A DNA stretch of 64,000 bases from positions 53,963 to 117,962 of the forward strand of contig JABYQS010000119.1 in NCBI GenBank assembly GCA_022592435.1, given 5' to 3'. Within the stretch, counting starts at the first letter, position 1. Every line of letters starts with the position of its first letter. The stretch is from Cerioporus squamosus. Lineage: Eukaryota; Basidiomycota; Agaricomycetes; Polyporales; Polyporaceae. The notes under the pieces were generated by a model. The model did not search any database. It worked only from the letters and a program-made list of their open reading frames with translations, and was not told the DNA's origin. This document shows, in pieces, positions 11,707-22,185 of the stretch. Made by a program: the position numbers and the translations under genes.

Positions 11707-13150
11707 CTAGGGCCCGGTCCTCCTCGTGACCACCGCCTCGCCATCGCCATCGCCATCGCCATCGCCATCGCCATCGCCCTCGCCCTCGAACTCGACGTCG
11801 TCACCCGACCCGTCCTCAGCTTCGACAGACCCAGGCAGGCGTTGATACTCTGCAGATCCGACCCCAGTCAACATTCGTATACGAGAGCGACGACATGGAC
11901 GGCCCACCTGTAATCTGTGCGATGTCCATGGGTCCGAGTGCCAGCCAGGAACTGCGCTGAAGTCCGACGTAGACGTCGTACATGGTCTCTTCTGTTCCAA
12001 ACACATATGTTCCAACCTTATCCAGGATACCGTAGCACTGGCCCATCGCATTCACCGCTGCAAAGAGGGAAGACACGACATGTGAGTTGCGCGTGATGTC
12101 CGTGAACCTTCCGCCAGATGCAGCGTGAATCGCGTCGGTGTACATCCGACGGTACATGTGCAGGTCGGCTTCAGTGTCGTAGGGGGGATTATCCTTGTAA
12201 CCAGCGTATGCCGACGGGTCCCAGTCGACGGTGAGCCACGAGGGGTAGGTCAGCGCGGCAACCTGCCGGGGGAGGATGCACAATCCGTCCCAATCGAGGA
12301 AGCCTGAGACTTCCCCGGCGTCGTCGACGAGGATGTTCTGCGAGTCGAAGTCGGGATGACCGAAGTGGAAGGGAGGTCCGTCGAATCGCTCGTCTGGGAG
12401 CGTGGCCAGCAGCATGCGCAGCATTGCTAGCCTGTCTGTACCAAGGTTGCCGTATCGGCCCCGCTCGCGGACCAACGCGAGATGGTACGCGTGGGCCGAC
12501 TCGAACGGTCCAAAGTTGAGGGTGTTGGGAATGTCAGAGTCTTCCTCTTCATCGAAAGCGCACGGAAATGGGACGACGTGATAGGAGCCGTCTGCCTCGC
12601 TCCGGTCAAGACAGCCGATCTTGTCGAATTCGAGCTCGGCGAGCGTGACCATGTGCTTCGCGACCGATGCGAGGAGCCGCTCCTTACTCCGCTCGCCGAT
12701 CCACCACGAAGCATCGTTCCAGACATCGACGAGGAGTGTGCCGCGCAAGAATTCCGTCACCGCATACGGACGACGCAACGCGTTGTCGGTGCTGCAGTCG
12801 TAGGCATAGATGTGGGGCATGGGAATTGACGTATGAGACGCGATGTACTGATGGCCGATGATGTCCAGACGCATGCTGCGTTCCTGGAGCTCATTCCAGG
12901 GACGGTGAGCGATCCGGAGGGCCCAGGAGACCCCGTCGGAGAACCGCGCTTCATAGAAAAGGTTGTAGCTTCCATGTTTTGGGGGCAAGATGATGTTGCA
13001 GGAGAGATTGTGAGACAAGGAGTCATCGAGAGTACGCCTGCGAGCTGCGACGGCGACTTCGCGCAAAACGTCTATGTTGAGACTCTCGATCACGGCAGTG
13101 ATCGAATCGTCGTCAGAGCTGGAGGTAGAAGTGGACGCAGCAACCTGCAT
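11707..13150 (-). CDS. APH-fold (aminoglycoside phosphotransferase family) kinase-like protein
   Basis: Fungal member of the APH/choline-kinase-like phosphotransferase superfamily; its substrate is unknown, and in fungi such proteins are not evidence of drug resistance. Exons 11908-13150 and 11707-11849, 461 residues. Visible motifs: LPPKHGSYNLFYEARF with SWALRIAH (nucleotide-binding lobe), a catalytic-loop segment HFGHPDFDSQNILVDD (Brenner-type HxDxxxxN), and FLDWDGL (metal-binding Asp). The start MQVAASTSTSS was chosen over an upstream in-frame ATG at 13333 because the extra residues look like leader sequence. Reading without splicing would stop at 11816. The 58-nt intron (11850-11907) instead leads into an acidic tail with a Gly-Asp dipeptide run encoded by a hexanucleotide repeat. 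Confidence 0.82.
11742..11795. repeat. GCCATC hexanucleotide microsatellite inside the APH-like gene
   Basis: Six consecutive CCATCG/GCCATC units followed by two CCTCG variants. On the minus strand these encode alternating Asp-Gly and Glu-Gly residues near the C-terminus of the APH-like protein. Length variation would change the tail by two residues per unit without shifting the frame. Confidence 0.85.
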
Positions 13151-13633
13151 TGAGTGAAGAGGGGAGGGGGGAAGGGGGAGACAGCCAGGTCCATACCCAA
13201 TCCCTCCGATACTTATGCGGCAAATCCTGTGGGCGCCACAGCGCTTATGATGGTATGTACCTGCAGGCACTAAGGCAGAGCGACGATAGTCACGTACGCC
13301 CACGACGGGAGCGCGGTCGTGAGTCATCGGCATTTCGCGTTCTCATGCAATACCTGCTAAGGTGGTCAGCATGCAACGATCTGTCCTCGAGGCGACATGA
13401 CGCACTCTAATGCACTGCCGTTCAGAAGCATCGCTTCGACGACGAGAGAGCAGCCGCTTACGGTCACTTGCAGTGGTCGCGCCCTCATCGTGGTTGAACA
13501 GTGCTAACAAGGCCCAGATTAGCACACACACGCCAATCTAAGAAAAAGGGACATCGATACAACTCTAAAAGTACACGAAACAAGGCTGACAACTTCAGCT
13601 GAACCTTCACCTGATCTGTCTGATGCACCACGC
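13151..13633. other. Intergenic stretch between SBDS and the APH-like gene
   Basis: Both flanking genes read leftward, so this contains the 3' flank of SBDS and the promoter side of the APH-like gene. The open frame of the APH-like gene extends back to 13333, but no other coding signal was seen. Confidence 0.5.
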
Positions 13634-14677
13634 CTAACTTCCGGCCGTCGCAGCGAAGGTCAAGGTTTCGAGACGGCCTCGCCCCTTGCATTCCTTCTGA
13701 AGGAGTTCATTCAGAACGCGGAACTGACCAGGGTCAATCAGCATGACCTGTGAATGATATAAGCGGTGAGACTTAGGAACATGAAAGCACACGAAGGGAC
13801 ACTCACGGCTTCCCACTCGTCGGATCCTTGACCATCCTTCTCCACGCTCTCCGCGCTCTCCAGGATCTTGGCGCGCAACTTGTCGACGTCAGCAGCGGGA
13901 ATGGTGACCTTGACGCGCATGCGTGCACGCTGTATGGGGAGCTTGGACTCGGTTTGCAGGAGCTTGATGCATTCTGATACCTACAGGAATAGGGAAGCGG
14001 GCATGAGACAGGGACCATGCATGACGATCCATATGAGGTACGCACTTGTGCTTTCGCAGTCTTTCCAGGCTTTACACTGAATCCAGCCTCGGTCATGGCC
14101 TTGTCAATCACGCCGACCGGGTACGGCCTCTGCGTCGCTGGGTCGACACATTTCTCCGCAACGAGTGTCGCGATCTCGCGCCGGACTGATGAGAGATCGT
14201 GCTCGCGCTCCTTCTCTCCGACTTGCAACTCTCCCTTCTTCAGGATCTAAGAGAGTTCACCTCAACACACCCACTTCATGACAGCTACATGAGAACGGTT
14301 CCCGCACGTACCTCCTTTACGATAGTATCTCTGTCCGTCGTCCCAAAGCATTTCTGAAGGTCTTGGCTCTTGGCGACCTCTCCTTTTGAGACGTTCATGA
14401 AGACATTGGCGATTTGAAGGACGTCATCGAGGTCGGTCTCTACGCCGCTCCTCCACTCTTGTACCTTGTTCTTGTAGCATGCGATCTGTACCAGCATGAG
14501 CATGGAACGGGTACATGAGTCCCAAATCCCTACCTCGAAGCGTTTTCCGCCCTTCTTCAGTCGCACGATTGAGACGTTCGTGAGCCTGGGAGAAACCGAC
14601 GACGGTCAGCTACGCTACGCGCCGATAGTGCAGGACAAATCACACTTAATCTGGCCGGATGGCTGCTGGATGACCAT
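13634..14677 (-). CDS. SDO1: Ribosome maturation protein SBDS/Sdo1
   Basis: SBDS works with the GTPase Efl1 to release eIF6/Tif6 from the pre-60S ribosomal subunit in the cytoplasm. Six exons: 14646-14677, 14534-14585, 14312-14485, 14046-14246, 13807-13980 and 13634-13747, total 248 residues, matching the usual length of about 250. The order of conserved segments is complete: [25 protein letters not shown] is split over three exons, then [35 protein letters not shown], DIATxVA-like [35 protein letters not shown] and a final [14 protein letters not shown]. Start [11 protein letters not shown] agrees with the family. Divergent from RVS167, with 300 bp between the two start codons. Confidence 0.96.
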
Positions 14678-14977
14678 GGTGTGCGAGGCAACGAGGCAAG
14701 CGGTTGGAACGATGAGAACGACGGGAAAGACGATGAGGAAGACGATGAGCTTGGTAGCGCGGAAGGCAAGTTGAAGCTCGGTGCCGCCAAGGCGAAGTCA
14801 TCGTCGATGACAGCATCAGTCACGGCGTGGCTGCGATCCAGCCAGTCCAGTCTGTCCTTGGTCCTCCCCACATCCTCCCCACATCCTCCGCGATCTTACT
14901 TGCTTATTCTACGGCGCATATAGCCAGCTCTGGAAGGGACAAACGTCGAGAAAATCACGGAATAAGCGTCGGCGAAG
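14678..14977. promoter_or_regulatory. Shared divergent promoter region, SBDS (-) and RVS167 (+)
   Basis: Three hundred bases separate the two start codons, so both promoters must lie here. No clear TATA element was found. The stretch is open on the minus strand with a serine-rich translation, which I regard as incidental. Confidence 0.5.
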
Positions 14978-16994
14978 ATGAAGGGCATTCAGAAGGCATT
15001 CGCGCGGTATGTGCTACCTCGGCTTCAGATATCCAAGACACCAATGTGAAGCGTTGCAGGACACCGCACTTGCTGACCACGAAGGTCGGCATGTCGAAGA
15101 GTGCGTTACATCCGTGTACTCATCGAGCTAATCGACCGTTTGCCGACGATCAATATCTCGTACTGTCCTGCGCGCAGAATCCTCCGACCCCGAATTCGAC
15201 GACTACGCGCGCCGCTTCGAGTCCATAGAGAAGGCGACAGAGAAGCTCCTTAAGGACAGCAAGGCTTACACGGACGCGGTCACGAACCTCTTCACGAACG
15301 CGGCCGAGTTCGCGGAGCACTTTTCCACCATCTTCCACCCCCTCGGCAGCGAATATGGCCTCGAGTCGAAGCACCCAGAAGCCGAACACACCATCGCCAA
15401 CGTCGAAGTCTACGCGACGACCGTCGAGGAGATGAAGGCATCCGTGGTGCCGGAGCTTGAGCTGATCGAGAGCAGGATTGTCGGTCCTGTCAAGGAGTTC
15501 CAGGGTATCCTGAAGGCTATCCGGAAGAGTATCACCAAGCGGGAGCACAAGGTGCGTGTCCAATCGCGTATCAATATTGTGCACGCGTACTCACAATGTG
15601 TCAAGCTCGTGGACTACGATCGCTACAACAACTCCCTTACGAAACTCCGAGACAAGAAAGAGAAGACCCTGAACGACGAGAAGAACTTGTTCAAGGTGCG
15701 TTTGCCAGAGCATGTGCCTCGCAGTTATCCCTGTATCTCGTGTGGAAATTTTTGAACCGGCGTCCATGGGTCTATCCAACTATCGCACACCTCTCTCCGA
15801 GCCTCTCTGCACTGTATGTGCGCGATTACCCCTGTGGTTGCCCATCCCGAGAGGCGAGTCCGTCAGTTGGAGCCCTGGGCGCCTTCCCCTGGGCTTCCGG
15901 TACGAGTGACCGTGTACGAGTGTTCCCTGCATATGAGACAGACCTCATGGATGTCTTGTACGCAGGCAAACATCCGTTTACAGCCTGTCTCTTGCCACAG
16001 CCCAACGAGAACAGGGGGTCCATTCGTTTCATCCTACCCGTCGTCACTCACCCTACCTATTGTAGTTGGAACAAGACTTCGAGATCGCTTCGAACGAGTA
16101 TGACTTCATCAACACCGCGATGAAGAACGAGCTGCCGCGCTTCCTCGTCCAGGCTACGCAGTTTATCGACCCCCTCTTCCATTCATTCTACTATATGCAG
16201 TGCGTCATATTGCCACTATGCCTGTTATCGCCTAACGCGCTCAGCATTGCTATCCAGACTCAACATCTTCTACCTTCTCTTGGAGAAGGTTAACACCTTT
16301 GCGGAAGGCAAGTACGACGTATCAGTGCCCGCGGCGCAGATTGCGAGCGACTTCGAGGCCAAGCGCGGCGATGCTCTCGAGCGTGTCGAGGCCCTCAACA
16401 TCACCAAACGTCTCATCTCAACCTGTACGTCTCTGCTTGCTACGGCTCTTCTTCTGTACTCATTCATCCTATCGCGCGCAGCACGACTGGTACAAGCCAA
16501 TCGCTCAGTGTCGGGCGGCTCATCCTCTCTCGGGCGCACTGCGACAGCTTCCTCCACTTCCTCCGCAGCCAGCCGTTCCCCCTCCACCTCGACGTTCAAG
16601 AAAGCCCCACTCCCTCCCCCGTCATCGCTCTCCGCCCCCGCTGCACCTCCACCGTACTCCCCTGCCGCCCCAGGAGCGAGCTTCGGCGCGGCCGCAGTTG
16701 CCAAGAAAGCGCCCCCACCTCCGCCCCCACTCAAGCCAAAGCCCAAGCCTGCCGCGCAGTACGTGGTGGCGCTGTACGATTTCGCCGCGCAGGCGGAGGG
16801 CGATCTGGAGTTCAAGGCTGGGGATCGGATCGAGCTCGTCGAGCGCACGGATAGCACAGAGGATTGGTGGACGGGCAGGCTGAATGGACAGCAAGGCGTG
16901 TTTCCAGGTGCGTATGCGCACATATGCGTTGCTGCTTCCGTGAGATGAAGTTTGGCTGACGCCGTTTGTAGGTAACTATGTTCAGGAGGCTTGA
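14978..16994 (+). CDS. RVS167: BAR-domain and SH3 protein, amphiphysin/Rvs167 type
   Basis: Membrane-bending BAR protein acting in actin-linked endocytosis, normally as a heterodimer with Rvs161. Eight exons: 14978-15006, 15060-15100, 15178-15551, 15606-15695, 16066-16199, 16258-16424, 16482-16907 and 16972-16994, total 427 residues with consistent phases. N-terminal MKGIQKAFARTPHL and SSDPEFDDYARRFESIEKA match the Rvs167 opening; the BAR domain runs to about residue 250 (KREHKLVDYDRYNN, SFYYMQLNIFYLLLEKVN). A Ser/Pro-rich linker with PPPPPP runs precedes the SH3 domain: VVALYDFAAQAEGDLEF, DWWTGRLNGQQGVFPGNYV. Intron 4 (15696-16065) is 370 nt, far longer than the others. The acceptor at 16482 gives the frame that reaches the SH3 domain; an alternative DWYKPIAQ reading nearby is out of frame with it. 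Confidence 0.92.
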
Positions 16995-17448
16995 GACACG
17001 TCCAGGGGGTTCAGTGAACACGAAGATCTGAGGGATATTATGTATGTAGGATCGGGTTTCACTGCGACGCGCCGCTCGGTGTGGTAGTGGATAGAAGGGG
17101 CTTGTAACACGAGACTATTGGTTACCTCAGGAATGCATGGTCTAGTCGCTTATTTCTTTCATGCATCATGTCCTGTCGCTTCCGTCCATCCTCAGCGGAA
17201 GTGATTGTGCGGTGCGAGAACTACGCTACCTCTGCGGCGGAGGATGCTTGCGAGAGCTTACTGGCGGGCGTACGCAGAAGAGTACCTATCAAGTGCTGCT
17301 TATCCTGCACACGCCGGCTGGGCGCTTGAGGCTGCCCACTGCTTGAGCCACTACTACCACTTCGGACGTGACGTCTGCTCAGAAGATTGATCAATACTCG
17401 TTAACCACCCTCAAGCCTCTCCCACGCACCGGTACTGTTTCCTCAACG
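16995..17448. other. Intergenic stretch before the second F-box gene
   Basis: Contains the RVS167 3' flank and F-box upstream sequence. Only short open frames; nothing recognised. Confidence 0.5.
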
Positions 17449-19303
17449 ATGGAAGAGCAATTTACAATCAAGGCGAGCGTGGAGGCAACACTGAAGCAGC
17501 TTGAAGTGCATGCGGTCAATATGCCGTGAGTACTAGTAGTCATGTTATACGGCTGAAATGGCCGTCATTGACTAGTCTCTTCTGGCGGTTCCAGGAGCTC
17601 GATGGTCAGTAGCGATTGAAATCTAACGTTCCTCCTTACTGACACTTCCATAGGTCTGGGAATTACACGGGTTGATGCTCGAGACCGCCACAGCCCTCTT
17701 GCGGGCTTGCAATTCGCAGCAGCCGATTCTGCGTCTGCCGAACGAGATACTCAGTCAAATCATGGGCTACATACCGGACCTCCGTGAGGACAACGAGGAG
17801 AACCTGAGACCAGTCTGGCGCTCTGCAGCGGTGGACACCCTCATGCTCTTACCAATCTCTCAGACGTGCCACCGACTTCGCGCGGTGGCCCTTGGCGACC
17901 CCTTCCTTTGGCGCCATATTCATTGGTCATACTTTCGAAGTGGTGCATGGCATGAGCTCATGTCCAGGAGCGGCATTCTGCCGCTTACCGTCGTGATTAA
18001 TGCCAGCGTACTGTCTCTCTTTTTTCTCGACAAGATGCGTCCCCACGCGCAGGAGATGCACATGGTACGCATGGACAAGAAGACTCAAGTGCTACATGCC
18101 TTCTTCGAGGATCCGTGGCCCGAACTGCAGAGGTTGTCTCTCACGCATTCCGAGGAATCCGCTTGGAACGGCGACGAGCTCATTTCCTTGTCGCTGGCTC
18201 CCCGACTGCGATACCTCCATCTCCAATACCTCTCGACGTTCGTGTGCGGAGCGGTGCCCAGCCTCACACATCTATCCCTCTCCATGCTTCATCTGCGTGA
18301 GTGCCACGCACGGGTGGCTGCATTCCTATCGTCCTGTCCCAACCTCGTCAATGCGACATTCGACCGGATGAACCACCACACGGTTCCGAGAGCGCCACTG
18401 AAAGCGGAGCTGCCGCGACTCAAGCATATCACCTTCCACGACATGACCACTCCCATCATCCAATTCTATCTCGCCGTCTTTTCGTGCCCCCGTCCTGGTC
18501 TCGCCCTCCAGATTTTGTCGCCAGGGGATGTTCCTTTACGACAGTTTCCGGTTGGGGATCTGCTCCCTCAGTACGCCCAAGGTGGAGCGTCGTTCCTGGC
18601 GATAAGCGGTCACCTCGTGCGCTCATGGGACTCCGAGTTGGTGGACGACGCCGAGCATGAGCTGCTGCTCTCCATGACCGCCTACAACGAGAACAACGCG
18701 TTCCGTATTTGCCGTCCCTACGACGTTCTGATGCAGCATCTCCACCGCATCGTCGCCGACAAGAGCTCGTTGAGAAAGTTGCGGGAGGTCTGGATTGTCA
18801 ACGTTCCCGCGTGGTACTCGGAACGGTTGACAGACATCATCTCCTCCGTCCTGACGTCCCTTCCTGCCTTGGAGACGTTGACCGTCGTCCTCGACCACTC
18901 ACAACTCCCTCATGCACGACCCAATCTCCGGATCCTCCCTCGACGCTCATACTTGTCTGAGGGGGGCAGTCGCCTCAAGACGGTACGTCTGGTACACGGA
19001 TTCAGCAAGCACCCACGAGCGGATCAGTCGGAACCATTAAGCAACCGAGTATCCGTGAAGCTTTCACTGCAGAAGATGCTGTTCCAGCTTTTGTCTCGCG
19101 AGTACGACTACCTCGATGCGCTGACCCTGCAAACGACCCCGCACTTCTACATCGACGGGATGGAACTCGACGAGGTCGCAGAACACATCCGGCCCGCCGT
19201 TTCGCACGGCATAATCGACGTATTGCCCTCCATGCCTCTTCCCGACGTCTGCTTCGAGCCCGCAAGTGGCTCAAAGGCGGCCTTTCCCGCGTCGCTGTGG
19301 TAG
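17449..19303 (+). CDS. F-box protein with leucine-rich C-terminal region (paralogue B)
   Basis: Paralogue of the gene at 3406-5452. Exons 17449-17525, 17595-17604 (10 nt) and 17654-19303, total 578 residues. Opening MEEQFTIKASVEATLKQLE, then MPSSMVWELHGLMLETATAL, then the F-box-like segment LRLPNEILSQIMGYIPDLRE and CHRLRAVALGDPFLWRHI. Leucine-rich segments follow (LRYLHLQYLST, LTHLSLSMLHL), then LREVWIVNV and LKTVRLVHGFSKH, both with counterparts in paralogue A (IREVWVVN, LTTLRLVHGFSDH). Likely SCF adaptor of unknown substrate. The microexon is needed: without it exon 1 and exon 3 are in different frames. The predicted tail FPASLW parallels WPGSLW in paralogue A. Confidence 0.82.
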
Positions 19304-19483
19304 CACCAACATCGGAATAGAATAAGTACGGTGAGTTGCGGCATATGATCTAGGTCTGTCTGGATTGCTTACTCTGCGGGTTCCCTAGATGGGAGCTGAG
19401 ATACACAGAGGGTGTACTGAGGTACTCAGCAAGCACCAGCAGGCGGGAGTACGGCAAGAAATCGGATACTATGATATATAATA

Positions 19484-22017
19484 TTACAAGGCTGCTTCGC
19501 AGGCGACGTCATGCAGCAGGAGCGGCCTCATGATGCGGTTCCAGTTTTCTTCCCAATTGCTCCACTCCCAGGGCTCAGGTTTTGCCTGGTGTGGGTCGTC
19601 GGGATTGCGGCTGAGGTTGCGCCGCAGCCGCGACAGATTTTGCTCTCGAGGAAATCCAGACAGTAATCGCTGCAAGTCAGCCGTCAGTCAGGCAGCACAG
19701 TACGCTATCAGGCGGAGAGACATACTCTGAGCAGCTCGGTGAGTTGCTTCGGTTGGATAAACTCGTAACCATTCACGTCCTTTTTCACCAATTCCTTCAA
19801 GCTGAGGGGGAAGCCATGTCAGTTGCAGCAGGGAGGACTTGCATTTATCCGTGTAGGCCACGCACCAAGGATACTCCCGCGCCAGCACCGGGAGCCCGCA
19901 GCCGAACATATCGACAATCTTCATGGGTAGGTCATAGCCCGATGAGCTCCAGTGCAGCGATACGCCGATGTCCGCAGAGCCTAGTAAACCCCGCGTCAGT
20001 TCGTTCCACCATTGTTCTTCGAATGCGACACGTACCGAGCAGTAGGGGGTAATCGCTCGCCTCAAGCCACATACTGACACAACGCACGTAGCGCCAGGGA
20101 CCCTCCGCGCCCTCCTCTGCTCCTCCATGTCCCGTCTGGAGCTCCTCGACCTCCCGCATGTACTTCTCGCGTAAGGGACCCTTTCCAGTGATGATCACCA
20201 GTATCTTAGGCAGACGCGGATAATCTGGCGATGACTCGCATTCCCGGGCAACACGCTCGTACTCCTTGAGCGCGTCGAGAAGCACGCCAAAGTCTTCGTC
20301 CGGAGTCCAGGAAGTGCTGGAAACAATGAGCGCTGGTCGGTCCGGGCGCAGAGTGGGCATCGCGATGTTTTCAGAGAAGGAACCCAGGTTGCGGTCAATC
20401 TCCGGAGCTGCCCGTGCTCCCAAAGATTCCCCTTCAGAAGACAGCGAAGATGGCAATATATGGGTGAAGGGCGTCGAGTATGGGGGGTTTGAAGGGGGCA
20501 GGAAGGAGGTCAAGCCAGCTGCGGGTGAAGACAAAGCTGGGAGGAGGCGCTGGAACAGCTCATGCGTCTGCGAGGCGGACGCACGGCCGAAGTGGGCAGG
20601 AGGGCGGTCGTACAGCACTACCTTGTGGCCTCTGCGGGAAACGAGTAAGAACACATTTTGCACCGCTAGAACGACACATACTGTATGTCCCATTCCGAGA
20701 CTAGGAATTTGAGCATCGCCTTGGAGACACATAAATGGGCATACGCATATTTCCCAAAGTACCCTTCGAACCTGCGTAGAAGTCGTGAGCTTCACGCCGC
20801 TCGCGCGCAAACAGAATGGACTGACCATTTGGCGATACGAATGAAAGGATGCTGCCATCCAAGCCTCAATGCAAGGATGCTATAACCAGTATTGTGCCAG
20901 TCGATGATGACTTTGCAGCCACGCATTTCCGACACAAAGTAGACAATCGCGAGCGTCGGTATGCTGGGAGGATTCTAGCTCTCCAGGTGACCATTTCGGA
21001 TGTTAAGCGTGACGATACCGGCAACTTCGAGCGTGAACGTACCTGCACCAGGATGAATTCTGGAGGATGGGGGATGCGCACAGCTAGTGTGTAGGTGATT
21101 TCCAGAACCTGGCGCGCTACTTTCATAGGTCCTCCGATGACAAACGGAAGCCGTGTCAAGTAACGAGGGGGTTCTGTCAAATGTAATATCTTGACGAGCG
21201 GAGTAGACAACAAGGATGGTATTGGCGTCGAGCCTAGTAGGAGCAATTGTCAACGTCTTGTACGCTCGAGTAGTAAGACCCCCGTTGACCTCCAGCCTCG
21301 CCGAGCGAACATGGTACCTCTGTCGCACATTGAGTGCCATGCACGATGTCCTCGTCCTCTGGACACGTCTACACCATGCCTGAATAGATGATTATATGCG
21401 CCGCCAGGGCCAATATGATTCGCTTATACCGCTTTCTCACTGTTATGCACGCATCCACACATGCTGCTAACGTCTTGTACGCTCGACAAGTAAGGGCCCC
21501 AGTTGACCTCCAGCTTCGCCGAGTGAACATGGCGCCTCCGTCGCACAACAAGTGCCATGCACGATGTCTTCGTCCTCTGGAGACGTCTACACCATGCCCG
21601 AGCATCCGACTATATGCGCAACCAGTCATTCGCTTATACCGCTTTCTCACTGATATGCACGCATCCACTGATGCTGCATGCCAACCTGGCCAGCGGTGCA
21701 CTGTATCTACGTCCACGTCGCGCCTTCGAACCCGCAAGCCCCCCTGCGAGGACCTCAATTGACTTCAAGCAGTACTCACCTCCATATCCAACCAGGTATG
21801 TCAAGAACTTGTTATTCGCGAAACTCTCCGTATGGTACATCATTCGCGGGCTGCGGCCGATGTCACCGAGGACGAGGATGGCGACCGAACGCAGAGCTGG
21901 TCGTGGACGTGGCCGCTTGTAGACATGCCATAAGAAGTAGACAGAAGCAAGCAATAAGCCAAGCTGAAGCATTGTATCCGCAGATGGAAGAGACGACGTG
22001 CTCGTCGTCTTGGACAT
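19484..22017 (-). CDS. ALG1: Alg1 beta-1,4-mannosyltransferase of lipid-linked oligosaccharide synthesis
   Basis: Transfers the first mannose from GDP-mannose onto dolichol-PP-GlcNAc2 on the cytosolic face of the ER. Eight exons: 21780-22017, 21043-21233, 20826-20974, 20682-20771, 20036-20631, 19866-19980, 19726-19801 and 19484-19669, total 546 residues with consistent phases. An N-terminal membrane anchor ([17 protein letters not shown]) precedes [18 protein letters not shown]; then [72 protein letters not shown] and [16 protein letters not shown], the GT-B signature of Alg1. Intron 1 (21234-21779, 546 nt) is about ten times longer than the others because it holds a tandem duplication. A second possible start is the ATG at 21972 (MLQLG). 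Divergent from NFU1, 168 bp between start codons. Confidence 0.95.
21251..21677. repeat. Two-copy tandem duplication (about 217 and 210 bp) in ALG1 intron 1
   Basis: Copy 1 spans about 21251-21467 and copy 2 about 21468-21677. Shared words in the same order include AACGTCTTGTACGCTCGA, GTTGACCTCCAGC, GCCATGCACGATGTC, TCGTCCTCTGGA, ACGTCTACACCATGCC, TTCGCTTATACCGCTTTCTC and TATGCACGCATCCAC. The copies differ by scattered substitutions and about 7 nt of indels, so the event is not recent. It lies wholly inside ALG1 intron 1. Confidence 0.88.
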
Positions 22018-22185
22018 GCTGCTCGTCGTGGCAGACGGTCGGCTCGCCGGCGTCCAAGGTCAGTGATCGTGATTGAGCGCTACTGCTTATGGAAGGAGTG
22101 ATGTCACGCTGGAAATGACTAATTCTGGCCTTGCATTTGGCCGACGGCGTCCAACGCTGCCTCAGCATCTTCACCGTCGACCACC
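22018..22185. promoter_or_regulatory. Shared divergent promoter region, ALG1 (-) and NFU1 (+)
   Basis: Only 168 bp separate the two start codons, so the promoters must share or overlap. No TATA-like element was seen, as expected for housekeeping promoters. Confidence 0.5.

Noticed and set aside
11816..11850. Unspliced C-terminus of the APH-like gene ending at 11816
   Set aside because: A canonical 58-nt intron gives an in-frame acidic tail instead; kept only as a possible retention form.
16482..16510. Alternative reading DWYKPIAQ in RVS167 exon 7
   Set aside because: It is out of frame with both the preceding BAR exon and the downstream SH3 domain; the chosen phase links both.
16270..16923. 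Minus-strand open frame opposite RVS167
   Set aside because: Antisense of the Pro-rich linker and SH3 domain; the plus-strand protein is a clear family member.
21369..21758. Minus-strand open frame inside ALG1 intron 1
   Set aside because: It spans the tandem repeat; splicing from GYGG to STPIPSLL removes it, and Alg1 homologues have no such insert.
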